Of a stretch of DNA of 64,000 nucleotides, positions 35,133 through 43,930 are shown piece after piece. Under the pieces are notes generated by a model. It was not told where the DNA came from. It saw nothing but the letters and a program-made list of their open reading frames with translations, and did not search any database. Each line of letters starts with the position of its first letter. The first letter of the stretch is position 1. The stretch is from Oxyruncus cristatus (lineage: Eukaryota; Chordata; Aves; Passeriformes; Cotingidae), in the NCBI GenBank assembly GCA_013399855.1, contig VXAY01005172.1, forward strand, positions 337,393 to 401,392. The letters are read 5' to 3'. The translations under genes and the position numbers were made by a program.

Positions 35133-38100
35133 TATCTTGTTTAATTTTACTTTGTTGTCCTTTGAAAACGTTTAACTCCTTTCCTGGCAATTCCCCCCAT
35201 GATGACTTCTGACCAAGCATGAATCTTTCTCAGAAGGATCTTGTGCAAATGCAGAGGTGACTTGATTCACCAAAAGGTTTCTTCTGCGGTGTTACAGTGC
35301 AAAATTCAGGTTTTCTAGCAGAATTTCCAGCTCATACGCACATCCTGTGTGGTTTTGTCTGGATGAAGTGAAGAACGGTGAGAAAAGAATAAAGCACAAT
35401 CTGTTAAGGGTACTGAACAGCAAATATGGAACAGCTACACTTAAATGGAGGGGCTATGTAGGCAACTATTCAGAACAGGGAATGGAATCCAGGTCTTCCT
35501 TTTCCTTGCAGATTCCCTAACTGCAAGGCTCTGGAGTCAATTTTCCTCTCCTGGGTTAACAGGGAGGTAATTGGGGATCCAGGATGGATGTGTGTCAGTG
35601 CCTAGGACAGGGGTTAGGTACCACTTGTCAATGGAGAGCCAAACTCCACTATGCAAATAAGGGGTTTGAGCTCAGGTATTCCTGTTTCAGTGGGTGGAAG
35701 CTGAGAGAGGGGTGAGGGAAAGCACCATTTTATTTTGTGTTTGGCAAGATACATGTTGTTGGTATCTTGTAGCATGAGCTGTGTGTAAGGAGAGAACACA
35801 CCAGTGAGTGATCTGTGAATTGTTGAGGAATGAGGTGGATATGAAGTCATTCAGTGCTGTCAGAACCCACATTATTTTGTGCCTGTTCAGTGACAGAAAC
35901 TACGAGTTATCAGGCTGTACCAGAGGTGGGATTCTCTGAAGTTAGATGGGAGTTTTTAAGGACTTCAGTATCTATTTTAAATGTAGCCTAAGAACTCTCC
36001 TCAGGAGTGACAAGTGATTACCCTGCTACTCTTTCTGGCAATGGCAAGTCCTACTCAGTAGGAACTAATGATGTTGTTGCTTAGAGGTTTTCTAAAATGT
36101 CACAGAATGAAATAACTTTGATTTTTTTTTCAGTTTAAACAACAGCAGTAAGCCAGATCAGCTTTTGGACAGCTCTCAATCTGATGTGGGTTTTTTTCCA
36201 GGAGAATGGAGGGAGTGTGTTTGAGGATGTGCACAACTATAATGAAATCTAGCTGAGCAAAGAGTTTCCCTTGCAACTTTAGGGACTGATACACACCTTT
36301 GAATACAGATTTTGTAAAGGCTGCTAACACTGAGACAGTGTGTTTCTCACCAAAAGCGAAAGAGGATGTTACATATCTGCATTAGAGCTTATCTGTTGCC
36401 TTTCTCATCTGTTAAATACCATATTTGTTTACATTTTCAGACAGAAGAAAATTTTTCTGTGGGAAACCTGAACACTCTGTCCCCACACAAAGATATTGGT
36501 AAGTCTGAAACTCAGATGTACTTGTGTAGACCAGCTGTCTTCTGCCTGTGTTTATATGACTGACAGGCTCATGATCCTGCTTAGCAGAGCACCCTTGTTT
36601 GTCTGCAAGGACAGTCAGGTGTGACAATGTAGCTCAGTGGTTTATTGTGCTCATTTGTGCTTAGATGAGCTTAAATCTTTCCTTGCACATTTGGCTTCAA
36701 ATGTCTGAGACACCATGGGAAAAAAAAAAAAAAAAGAGGTATGAGAAAGTAAGAAATAGGAGTAATGGCAAGTGTGTGTGAAGCAAACTGAGAGGACCTG
36801 CAAGGGAGAAGAAAAAATCAACTCTCAAAGCTTTTTCACCGATAAGAAGAACAGTTATTTTTAATGTTAAAAGCTGTAGCATTTGGTAAATACTACTTTA
36901 ACTTAAAGATACCATCTTAGAGTTGGAAAGAGTACATCTGCTTGGGTTTTATTTCCTCCCTCAATTACAATAAAAATAAAGTTTCCATTTGATTAAAGAA
37001 ATCTTAATAGTAAAATAACTTGGCATCAGTGTAAACTTTTGAAAGTACACAATGTAAAAATGGCACAAGAAAGCAGAATCAGACTTAAACAGTGTCTTTC
37101 TCTTGGTATGAGTGAGCCACAAACATCTGAATGATCTGCGTGAAATCCTGGATTTTCTGAAAGGAAAAGGCAATTTTTCATCTTACAATAGGATCAGAAC
37201 TTCTGATCAAGCACTTCCCTGAAGGGAACTGTAATCTAATCTTTTTCTTTTGATTTCCTGCAAGTGCAAAGCTACTTTTGTTTTTAAATTCGATGAATAT
37301 AGAATATAAGGTTTTATGCATATATAGCTGTTTTTAAGTGTGTGAGTTCTGTGCTACTAAATAAAAATTCAGGTGTTTTTCTGCCAGCAGCTTTGTTTTT
37401 CTAAGTATTTCAATGATTGATCACATTGTTCTCTGTAGAAACACTTCTGTAGATTCTGTTTACAAAGACCTCTGTTGCTCTGCTGCAAGATATATCATGC
37501 ACAAGTGTTTTGTTGTTCTAAATCATTTGAGTACTTCACACTTCCTTCGATGGAGATTCTAATAATGTCCTCCTGGAAATACCATTTCTAGTGCAGAAAT
37601 AAACACACAACTGTAGGCTGACGCTCAGCAGGATGTTGGGCATAATATATTATTAAAGAAACATATGCTGAATGCCGTATTCTCTCAGTAAGATTTAATC
37701 TGATAACAAATATAATGTGTATTCCATATAGGGAGCTTCTTCGGGAAACCTGAAAGTGAGGATGCATTTGCCTTTCCCTTCGCCTCAGAATCGACTTCTC
37801 ATGCATTTGGAGATGGAAAAGATGACTTTAGTTTTCCATTTGCATTTGGACAGGATCAGAGATCATCACAGTCTCCTTCTATGAAAGGTTTTCATTCTTC
37901 CTCACAAAATACAAAGCAATTTACACTCTTTTGAATACCTTTGACTTCCTTTTAAATTCGTTTCCTACTTAGCCTTGACAAATGTTTTCAGTTTCTGAAG
38001 TTAAAGTACAAAGCATTTAATCTTCTCCTTTCATTTCTGTAAGAAACAATGTAAGAATACATTTTTGCAGTTGCTGCAAGAATGTGTGTGTTGATCAACC

Positions 38101-38435
38101 ACACACTTTGAGATGCAGCTTTTATTTTTCTCATTTATTTTCTAAAGGTGTTTTTTTCATAAAATGTTATGATCTGCCCTTGCCAAATTGGCACTTAAAA
38201 GCAGCAGAAATATCATCTTACAGTTGTGTGTTAATTCAATATCTGTGTGAGAGCATCTGAACATCTAGATGAGTACTTTCAGCCTCTGATATAAACTAAA
38301 TTACTTGTGTTAGTAAGAGTATTTATTGCAGCAGTAAAAGCTGAATTTGAGTTAAAGACACTGTTTTAAGTATTCTCTGTGTAACAGTTGATTTATAACA
38401 TTTTTGAAATAAACATTTTTGTTAATTTTGTGTGA
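8930..38435 (+). CDS. SIX6OS1: SIX6OS1 (C14orf39) gene, 17 coding exons, 577 aa
   Basis: This gene encodes a central-element protein of the synaptonemal complex. In mammals it binds SYCE1 through its N-terminal part, acts in the nucleus of meiotic cells and is needed for synapsis and fertility. I joined 17 exons (coding sum 1734 nt, 577 aa plus stop; human 587 aa). Every junction keeps phase and has AG/GT ends. Residues about 20-160 are charged and likely coiled coil. The strongest matches to the human protein are WKPT near residue 75, QYKEVL near 112, the TQ(D/E)xL and ELEIKI-like stretch near 190-215, and the last 130 residues, rich in Phe-Gly and Ser-Pro and ending in QFTLF. The middle (about 225-400) is weakly conserved, as expected for a fast-evolving meiotic protein. 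The ATG at 8938 has A at -3. At least one untranslated 5' exon is missing from the model. Expected neighbours are SIX6 (left, opposite strand) and PPM1A (right). I am confident of the identity; single exon borders are rated separately. Confidence 0.95.
8987..9333 (+). other. SIX6OS1 intron 1
   Basis: Short AT-rich intron with an alternating AT tract at 9266-9301. Ends in two acceptor AGs four bases apart (9328-9329 and 9332-9333). Confidence 0.8.
9266..9301. repeat. (TA)n-like simple repeat
   Basis: Alternating TA/TG tract in intron 1, partly self-complementary. Confidence 0.85.
9334..9378 (+). CDS. SIX6OS1: SIX6OS1 coding exon 2, 45-nt micro-exon
   Basis: A 45-base exon, phase 1 in and phase 1 out, encoding [15 protein letters not shown], which matches the human EQxISxKEExxQxIN segment. 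The acceptor is the second AG of ccaggtag (AG 9332-9333) and the donor is gtgagt at 9379. With this exon included, the spacing to the following Trp (WKPT) equals the human spacing exactly. It is too short to appear as an ORF. Confidence 0.88.
9379..12262 (+). other. SIX6OS1 intron 2
   Basis: About 2.9 kb. It holds a T-rich tract (9846-9895) and a TTTTA microsatellite (11452-11551). No other coding exon fits: exons 2 and 3 join in phase and give the human spacing. ORFs at 9537-10008 and 11076-11357 have no family resemblance. Confidence 0.7.
11452..11551. repeat. (TTTTA)n microsatellite
   Basis: About 100 bases of nearly perfect ATTTT pentamer units, with one or two interruptions near the start. 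It produces a spurious Phe/Tyr/Leu/Ile-rich reading frame. Likely length-variable. Confidence 0.95.
12263..12389 (+). CDS. SIX6OS1: SIX6OS1 coding exon 3
   Basis: Acceptor ttatttttag, donor gtaagt at 12390. It encodes residues 32-74, a charged heptad-like stretch ([19 protein letters not shown]) typical of a coiled coil. It aligns without gaps to the human residues before RNWKPT. Ends in phase 2. Confidence 0.92.
12390..16780 (+). other. SIX6OS1 intron 3
   Basis: About 4.4 kb of AT-rich DNA without recognisable repeats or exons. It contains an 18-base perfect palindrome at 13911-13928 and ends in a long T-rich tract before exon 4. Confidence 0.65.
16781..16870 (+). CDS. SIX6OS1: SIX6OS1 coding exon 4
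   Basis: A long T-rich tract and ctcctcag acceptor precede the exon; the donor is gtatct. It encodes [17 protein letters not shown] and the acidic stretch after it, aligned with the human WKPTxDxxxKHEDYM segment. Phase 2 in and out. Confidence 0.94.
17074..17585 (-). mobile_element. CR1 LINE, 3' fragment with reverse-transcriptase C-terminus
   Basis: Antisense to SIX6OS1. The plus strand opens with the reverse complement of the CR1 3' tail (agaatcatagaat) and continues through the GGTTGGAAGAGACCT-type conserved 3' end. On the minus strand a 126-codon frame (17538-17158) reads the C-terminal part of the CR1 polymerase, with [20 protein letters not shown] and a Trp-Asn-Xaa-Leu-Pro stretch. The element is 5'-truncated, as most CR1 copies are, but its frame is intact over the retained part, which suggests a fairly young copy. 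Confidence 0.96.
18998..19125 (+). repeat. Arm 1 of inverted local duplication
   Basis: The reverse complement of this segment matches 20150-20274 with about 15 mismatches and one 3-base gap over roughly 125 positions, counted by hand. The match includes a 19-base identical run (gtcttaagaaattgtcact on the arm 2 strand). It has no terminal repeats or known element signature that I recognise. Confidence 0.88.
20105..20132 (+). repeat. Left copy of 28-bp direct repeat
   Basis: tgtagctgtgatacctcc plus ten more bases. It recurs at 20272-20299 with one difference and flanks the inverted segment 20150-20274 on its left side, 17 bases away. Confidence 0.92.
20150..20274 (-). repeat. Arm 2 of inverted local duplication
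   Basis: Inverted partner of 18998-19125, about 1.0 kb away. It lies between the two copies of the 28-bp direct repeat. The layout (direct repeat, inverted copy, direct repeat) is what an inserted inverted copy with duplication of the receiving site would look like. Two old copies of an unknown repeat family are the alternative. Confidence 0.88.
20272..20299 (+). repeat. Right copy of 28-bp direct repeat
   Basis: Second copy of the 20105-20132 unit, 27 of 28 bases identical. It begins exactly where homology to arm 1 ends. Confidence 0.92.
21183..21370 (+). CDS. SIX6OS1: SIX6OS1 coding exon 5
   Basis: Acceptor tttttatag, donor gtactg at 21371. It encodes residues 104-167, including [17 protein letters not shown] and a Lys/Glu-rich helix ([13 protein letters not shown]). 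This is one of the best-conserved parts of the protein (human MYHDYICQYKEVLKQY). The open frame continues about 35 codons past the donor, but that extension has no human match. Confidence 0.94.
21820..21875 (+). CDS. SIX6OS1: SIX6OS1 coding exon 6
   Basis: Acceptor tttctgcag, donor gtaatg at 21876. It encodes residues 167-185 ([19 protein letters not shown]), matching the human segment with PFPSLTKW. Phase 1 in, phase 0 out. The donor choice is the one that leaves the same number of residues as in human before the next conserved TQ pair. Confidence 0.82.
22289..22396 (+). CDS. SIX6OS1: SIX6OS1 coding exon 7 (5' border uncertain)
   Basis: The 3' end is firm: donor gtaact at 22397 after SLKK. 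The body reads [15 protein letters not shown] and then a Lys/Glu helix, matching human TQDILKHASN and ELKKEVDEMEIEI. The 5' border is less sure. Starting after AG 22287-22288 keeps the human spacing and the TQ pair, but this acceptor lacks a pyrimidine tract. A start at 22301, after cacag, would also be in phase and would lose four residues. Confidence 0.78.
22397..28251 (+). other. SIX6OS1 introns 7 and 8 (around exon 8)
   Basis: Apart from exon 8 (23293-23387) these 5.9 kb show no exon, repeat family or RNA gene that I recognise. There is an A-rich tract at about 22480-22506. ORFs on both strands are short and unrelated to known families. Confidence 0.6.
23293..23387 (+). CDS. SIX6OS1: SIX6OS1 coding exon 8
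   Basis: Acceptor tatcttttaag, donor gtacac. It encodes residues 222-253 ([17 protein letters not shown] and onward), ending in FKER, which aligns with human LKER. The interior is weakly conserved. Phase 0 in, phase 2 out. Confidence 0.87.
28252..28391 (+). CDS. SIX6OS1: SIX6OS1 coding exon 9
   Basis: Acceptor attctgtttag, donor gtgcag. It encodes residues 253-300, beginning RMFEEPEH and including [16 protein letters not shown], comparable with the human RIFGKDEH and ESQKLVRPIKMHSS segments. It follows the longest intron downstream of exon 3 (about 4.9 kb). Phase 2 in, phase 1 out. Confidence 0.9.
28847..28926 (+). CDS. SIX6OS1: SIX6OS1 coding exon 10
   Basis: Acceptor ttaatttag, donor gtatgt. 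It encodes residues 300-326, an acidic/Lys start followed by a serine run ([15 protein letters not shown]). Little similarity to human can be seen, but phase, borders and position fit (phase 1 in, 0 out). Confidence 0.82.
28927..30990 (+). other. SIX6OS1 intron 10
   Basis: About 2.1 kb. The part from about 29860 to 30300 is purine-rich on the plus strand and may be an old degraded repeat, but I cannot name a family. No exon is seen. Confidence 0.55.
30991..31076 (+). CDS. SIX6OS1: SIX6OS1 coding exon 11
   Basis: Strong pyrimidine-rich acceptor (cttctgtcttttag), donor gtaact. It encodes residues 327-355 ([20 protein letters not shown], then SIQTPMKF). Phase 0 in, phase 2 out. Low conservation with human except near the end. 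Confidence 0.85.
31165..31229 (+). CDS. SIX6OS1: SIX6OS1 coding exon 12
   Basis: Acceptor tttttgtcttttag, donor gtaagg. It encodes residues 355-377 ([19 protein letters not shown]), aligned with human VRLLTPQKQSNSNQ. The intron before it is only 88 bases, the shortest in the gene. Confidence 0.87.
32272..32339 (+). CDS. SIX6OS1: SIX6OS1 coding exon 13
   Basis: Acceptor gttttttgtacag, donor gtaagc. It encodes residues 377-399, a Lys/Glu/Pro-rich stretch ([18 protein letters not shown]). A CR1 fragment begins about 31 bases after the donor. Phase 1 in, 0 out. Confidence 0.85.
32371..32582 (+). mobile_element. CR1 LINE 3' fragment in intron 13
   Basis: Sense orientation. It reads through GGCTGCCCAGGGAAGTGGT, the conserved GGTTGGACTTGATGATCTC region and ends in two tandem copies of the ATTCTATGATTCT-like tail. 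It begins about 31 bases after the donor of exon 13. Confidence 0.96.
33035..33604 (-). mobile_element. Solo LTR of an endogenous retrovirus, passerine-type family
   Basis: About 570 bases. On the minus strand it starts TGTGCTGGTTTGGGCTGGGG, has GTTACTGCTGAGCAGTGCTC, a middle CAGCTGACCCCAGCTGACCA segment and an ACCTATTAAATTGTCTTTAT stretch with an ATTAAA polyadenylation signal. I recognise this as an LTR family that is abundant in passerine genomes; the exact subfamily name is not certain. Flanking CACA could be the target duplication. No internal gag, pol or env sequence is present, so this is a recombined solo LTR and carries no viral protein. Confidence 0.88.
34210..34349 (+). CDS. SIX6OS1: SIX6OS1 coding exon 14
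   Basis: Acceptor ctttttaatag, donor gtatga at 34350. It encodes residues 400-446 and includes [17 protein letters not shown] and SETPPFD, matching human LFLRTPKAVKAPE and KSPPFE. Start of the conserved C-terminal part. Phase 0 in, phase 2 out. Confidence 0.93.
34848..34983 (+). CDS. SIX6OS1: SIX6OS1 coding exon 15
   Basis: Acceptor ctgtattttacag, donor gtaaaa. It encodes residues 446-491, including [20 protein letters not shown], very close to human SPGFSFLMSYTSRSPGLNLF. Aromatic and Ser-Pro rich. Phase 2 in, 0 out. Confidence 0.95.
35090..35130. repeat. Poly-T tract (about 41 T)
   Basis: Uninterrupted T run in intron 15 of SIX6OS1, about 107 bases after exon 15. On the minus strand it is a poly-A, as left by retroposition, but no element body is recognised beside it. 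Confidence 0.92.
36441..36498 (+). CDS. SIX6OS1: SIX6OS1 coding exon 16
   Basis: Acceptor acattttcag, donor gtaagt. It encodes residues 492-511 ([19 protein letters not shown]), matching human YSAGNLNPLSSQQEIG. Phase 0 in, phase 1 out. Confidence 0.95.
37732..37934 (+). CDS. SIX6OS1: SIX6OS1 coding exon 17 (stop codon)
   Basis: Acceptor attccatatag. It encodes residues 511-577, starting [10 protein letters not shown], with [16 protein letters not shown], and ending in [11 protein letters not shown] before TGA at 37932-37934. Near-identical to the human C-terminus ([35 protein letters not shown]). This is the strongest single proof of identity. Confidence 0.97.
37935..38435 (+). other. SIX6OS1: SIX6OS1 3' untranslated region
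   Basis: AT-rich tail after the TGA. It contains no competing canonical AATAAA that I could find before 38408. The end is placed about 20 bases after that signal. Confidence 0.75.
38408..38413 (+). terminator. SIX6OS1: Polyadenylation signal AATAAA of SIX6OS1
   Basis: Canonical AATAAA 474 bases after the stop codon, followed by a GT-rich downstream element (ttttgtgtgaagttttgt). Best candidate for the mRNA 3' end. Confidence 0.78.
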
Positions 38436-41400
38436 AGTTTTGTAGGCATTTCTTAATATCTGGAGTGAAACAATGTTGCAATTGTAATACCTAACATTTC
38501 AAATTCTGTCTTTCCCCTTGACATACTGAAAGCAAATTTATTCCTCTTTATCTAGTGTCTTTCACAAAAGAGACAAAGACAGTTCCCAAAGTCTAACTGT
38601 GGTCAATACAAGTGTATCCCTCAGCTCTCCACAAATACCTTTCCTTATGGAAAGAATGGCTTTTAAGACAATATCAGGGTGACTCAGCAAGGAATTCTGA
38701 CTGTTCTGAGCCAGCACAGCCCTGTGCCCTGTGAATCCCTCAGAACCACCTTCTCCGGCACCACAACTTTCACATTTATGGCCTTTGAAGAAAACACCAG
38801 ATGACTCTGGAAATATTTTTTTTTCTGTTACATATGAAGCTCAGGTTACTAATTTTTGATACTCTTTATGAATTTATAAGGCAATTGGGTTTCTCAGTCA
38901 TTTACGATGAAGCAAACACCCTGCGTGACAGCAGACAAGCAAAATAGAAGACCACATCCTTCAGCAGATTTCGCAGAAGACACTGCAAATGCACAAACTA
39001 GTGTAGGAGGGCACATAGACTGAGTGGAACAAGTGGACAAAAAGCATCCTGCCCATAGAGTCTGCACAGTCTGCCAAAAAAATGTCAACAATGCCTGAAG
39101 GGGAGGAGAGTCCCTTTTCCCTCTGCTCACCTGCAAAGCCCCAAATGACCAGAAGCTTCGTTGTCTATGCCACTATTTCTTTCCTGACAAACTCCTAAAT
39201 GCCTCAGGACTATTTTTTTAACACCCAGATTTTCCTAAGTACCAGTGCCTAGAAATTTGTGAAAGTTGTTTTTTTTTTTTTTTTTTAACTGGAGATGAAT
39301 CAGAAAGTTTTAGTGAAGTCCTGCTGAGGTCCAGCTAATGAGAAGTGAGACACAACTTTTTAAATCTACTGCATACCTTGAAATCTGAAAAACATAAGGG
39401 AGAGGCAAGTCTGAGGCTGTGTTATTCGGGGCTGAAACTTTCTTTCCCCTCTCTGGATGGATTCTGTCACCCATGTCTCTGACATTGAAGTCCAGAAGCC
39501 AAGGCTGCAGGTTGAAGTGGCAGAAACCATGGTTCTAGGTCTTGGTGAACATTTACTGACACAAATCGGATAGGCTGATTAATAACATAAAAGAGAAAGC
39601 TGCTGAAAAAGCTCTGAAAGAGGCAACCACTCAGCATTTGGGATACTTTACTGAGGTTTGAGAGCATGCACTGCTCATGAACACACACTGAGATGTTTTT
39701 TTTCATTAGTATCTGTCAAATTCTGTCTTAAAATGGTCCCTTGTTGTGCCTATAAATTCAAGAGCAGTCACATGGCTGGATTGCTGATGCAGTACGTATC
39801 TCACTGACCAGTATCATTTTGGTTTGTCCTTTACACACACACCCGACTGCCTCCACCTCTGGTCTGAAAGTTATGTAGACAGGCATTCTCTTGTCAGTGC
39901 AGGGAGAGCTGCTTGGGAGCAAAATTCCAGGTATTCCAGGTATTACACACGTGACTACAGCTGAGCTGGAGACCAGGAACCTCCAGCAGCGCCGTGGCCG
40001 TGGCAGCTGGAAGCTGTAATCTCCTCAAAGCAGTGCAGCTGTCAGCAAGGTGGCAAGAGGGTTATGCTGTGCCCTTGTGCTGTGAATCCTTGGAGTGGGG
40101 GTTGCCTTTTTGTTCTGTCCTTCTATTGCACCTCATGAAACAGAGCTCAGGCTCACAACTGAGCCCTAAGGTACTAACAGCAAAAAACCTCTCTTAAATA
40201 AGCAGAGAAGGGATTTGGCTTGTGAATCTTACATGAGTATCCTCCTCAGAAGGCAAATGTTCATTCGGGGCCCTGATATATTTACCGTTCCATTTCAGTT
40301 TTTAATGAAGTTTTTGACAGAAAAGCACTTCGCTTGAAAAATTCCTTATAAAAGGTGGTGTATTACCCTGCATTAGGTCAGTGCTGGTTAAATAAATGTT
40401 TATAACAAATACTTTATGTCACCAAATTGTGAGGAAATATAATGGTATTTGAATAAATCAGTTTTTGAATTTGTTCAGTAAAATGTTTTGAAGAGTGACT
40501 AATGAAATTCACACTCCTACCTGCTGCTGTGATGAGACAGACACTGATGCCTCAGTTTTGTTTCTCCCTCAGAAATAATAGTTATATGGAGATGTCATTT
40601 TTCTGATCCGAAATAACACAGACAGCATTTCTCCACATTTGCCCCGTTGTGCAAAGTGGTCTTCCAGTAAAAAATAAAAAATCATTGTAATTTGTAAAGT
40701 AACATAACACCTGGACTGGAGCACCATCTACAATTTTAGTGTTAGTTGTACTGATGCATAAATGTAAAGCACATTTATAAACAGTTGGGGATATTTGGCT
40801 AACAAATAAGCAACAACTGGATAAGTTTGATGCTCAGAAACTCATGTGGAAACTATGAGTTAAAGACTGATGTAGTGGCTTCCAGCAGTTTTGGGATACA
40901 AGATTTATTTTCATGGAATACTGTTTCATGGCTTCACGCACCACTTTTGACAGGAAATTAGACATTCAGAGAACTGTTCACACTCAAAAATCAGATTTCA
41001 CGTTGAGTAATTCATGAATTCTCTGTAACTTCAGTCCAAGTCTATCAGCATAAAGTGCATACACCCAACATAACACTCTGTAGGACAAATTTTGTTGTGC
41101 TGTTATAGGCAATACTCAGGGTGATAAACCCACAAGAGTTATTTACATTTTATGTCAGAAAAACTACTCAGTGTTCGAGTATGAGAGTGTTAAAATTGGC
41201 TTTTTACCACACTAAATTGTCAATGATACCTTGTGTGAATACTCTGAGGGGGAAAAAAGCGTATGGCATGACACTGCAGACTCATCTAATTGCTCAATGA
41301 TTTTTTGTGTAAAATAGCAAGAGCAACCAGAATTCTGGGTTGGAAAAATTGCAGTGACAAAAAGTGATACAAAACTGGAACTTCAACCCACAGGGTTGAT

Positions 41401-43560
41401 TAGATAAAAGTAAGTAATGGCTCTGTTTCAACGTTCACTCATTAGTAGGATGCAAAAAGTATCACCTGTATGTTAAACATCAAACAAGTAATGAAAACTT
41501 AACAAAAAATAATAAAGTTTCAGTGGTTTACAGCCCTAGTTGCAGCCTTCCCACACAGTTCAAGATAATTAGTTCCTCGAACCTCATTGTACATTGTGCC
41601 TCCCCAGCCTGGGCCCTATGCAAAGGAAAAATGCCTATTTAACTTTTCATTTCAAGACGATGAACATCCTGAAAGCTTCAAGTTGGAAGTGCAGCTCTGC
41701 CTGTGCAGGGGTAACGTGCAGACTTTGTGGGGGGCAGGGGTAGAAGAATCCCTGCACCCCAAGAAAACAACCTTGCTCTGTGGCATTAGTACGTTTAAGC
41801 ATTTCAAGGAAATAAGCTTTAAGTGCTACATATTGTAACAGATTGGAATGTGCAGACTTACAGTATTAGATGGTTGTAATCCCCCCAGTGCAAGGCTGAT
41901 TGCAAGGGTAGCAAGAGTTGGCTAATCCTTTTCGGCCAATGGCATAAAACAAGGATTAGTTTTTCATTTACTGCAACTGAGTGGGTCATTAGGATCCAAA
42001 GACACTAATGAGCCTGAACAGGCAATTGGATTCTGGTTTCAAAGTTATGGGCTAGTTTCAAAGGGGGTTGATTGTGTCTTTTAACGATTTAAAACATGAT
42101 GTTTCGGTGACCTTTTGGCTGAAAAAAAATGAATGAAGGATATAACCATGGAACACAAACCTGGAATGCTGACTTCTTTTCTCCTGAAACTTGAGTTGTT
42201 GCCAGATTCATTGCCTTAGAGGCTGAATGGCTCATTTAGAAATATCTCTGTTGCCTTGCTTTTATGTTCTGCTCTTGATGTCCCCAGAGTTGACACAAGT
42301 CACATGCAATCAAGTCTGTATTCCTGGTGGACAGGCACTGTCCTAATATCCTCTGACTCACACCCAGGTTGTTTGCAGCTCAGCAGTTCTGCTTCCAGAC
42401 ACATCACTTTGTGTTCTGATGCCAACATCTTGCTGAGAAATTGCCTCTTGGCGCGTTGTTTCTTGAATCCTGTACCTTGCTTGATTTGATGTGAAGATGA
42501 TGCTCTTTTTAGCACTTGCAACACGTTACCATTGGAAAGGTAAATTTTTCCCCGCCCCAACGTTGTTACATCCCAGATTTTCTTCTTTCCAGGAATCACT
42601 TGAATTCAGCAATAATGGGTAGCTTGGGTTTTGTTTCATTCAAATCAAGCGATGCTGCCACCAGGATATGAAGGAAATATCAAAGGATGGACTTTCCCAT
42701 GTAATAGAATGTTTAGACACATGCAAAAGGTAAATACTTCGTCTGCTATGACTCCCCAGGAGCAATAGTGTCAAATGTTTTAACAGCATGAACTTACTTT
42801 TCTGTATCACACCACGGTCCACAAAGCAGCCACAAAATTATTTCTCACAGCACAGCACTTCCTCAATAACCCATTGAGTCTTGGGCTGGGGAAAATCAGG
42901 GAAAGAAGGACTAATGTGAAAAAAAGTTCTTGCTAGTGGGGAACCAGCTGTTCTGACTGGTGGGAAGCTTGGAAGCTGACAGTCCACACTGAAACTCAGT
43001 TTGGAGCTTGCAGTTCTTGTCTGCTCCCTTCTGCCGGAGCAGGACTGCCTCGAGCTAAGCTTCTTCTGCTCTTCTCTTTTTCCCGAGGCACATGTGTGGC
43101 ACATTTTAGCTGTCTGCACAAAATGCATGATGCTGTGGTCAGGGGTAGTGCTCACTGCCACAGCTGCAAAGGGCTTATGTCCCGAAGTTACGGGTACCAG
43201 AAGTGGTTTTAAATGTTTCTTAACAACTACGGAATTGCCAAGCCTCTGAAGCACTCCAGGTGTTACCCAGGCAGGACCGGTGTGCACCACAACTTTAAAT
43301 CGAGCCACGTGCATTTACAAGTGTCACTGGACACAGCACTTCAAGGGGATTTGTTTTTCCCTTGGGAATCTTTCCCTGAATACTTCACCAGTCATGTGTC
43401 TCACTGCTACATACACTGAAGGAGTTACCACAGGCAGCTGCATGTATGTTTTTCTCACAGCTGGAAGAGGGTCTTGGATAATCTGCCAGTTGTTACCAAA
43501 ATGATCTGAGTGGTGAGATATCAAACCAAAGCCCTGATCACCTCTGCTCATTGCACAGCC
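38436..43560. other. Intergenic, no gene seen
   Basis: Downstream flank of SIX6OS1. Only short ORFs without family resemblance. The most enhancer-like part is about 41905-42070, which has paired TAATCC/GGATTA sites. A poly-T run occurs near 39270-39286. Confidence 0.55.
41905..42070. promoter_or_regulatory. Candidate enhancer with OTX/PITX-type sites
   Basis: Non-repetitive block with ctaatcc at about 41921-41927 and ggattag at about 41953-41959 in opposite orientation, a CCAAT box between them, and further ATTA/TAAT cores at about 41990-42012. Conservation is not tested. Confidence 0.28.
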
Positions 43561-43574
43561 ATTGCTGGATGGAT

Positions 43575-43797
43575 GGGATATTGGGAAGGAATCCTTCCCT
43601 GAGAGGGTGGTGAGGCTCTGGAAGGGGTTTCCCAGAGAAGCTGGGGCTGCCCCATCCCTGGAAGGGTCCAAGGCCAGGTTAACTGGGCTTTGAGCAAGCT
43701 GGGATAGTGGGAGGTGCCCCTGCCCATGGCAACGGGGTGGAATGAGATGATATTTAATGTCCCTTCCAACCCAAACCATCTGTGATTCCATGATTTA
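43575..43797 (+). mobile_element. CR1 LINE 3' fragment
   Basis: Contains the CR1 landmarks CCCAGAGAAGCTGGGGCTGC, AAGGCCAGG, CCCTGCCCATGGCA and CTTCCAACCCAAACCAT, and ends in a GATTCCATGATT tail. 5'-truncated. Confidence 0.94.
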
Positions 43798-43923
43798 AAC
43801 ATCTGTTTAAACCCAGACCCTGACTGCTGCTGTTTTGTTTTCATCTTGATCTAATACTTGTGACTCATCATCAGAGACCAAAGAGCAGCAGACTTCTGCC
43901 AAAAAAAAAAAAAAAAAGATGTA

Positions 43924-43930
43924 NNNNNNN
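43924..43930. other. Assembly gap (7 N) flanked by duplicated sequence
   Basis: Seven N bases. An A run followed by gatgta stands directly before the gap, and an A run followed by gatgta stands directly after it. The two sides look like the same sequence read twice, so the gap probably marks an unresolved homopolymer and a small false duplication. Confidence 0.88.

Noticed and set aside
42838..43314. 158-codon minus-strand ORF near the 43.6 kb CR1
   Set aside because: No family resemblance; opposite-strand ORFs cover the same bases.
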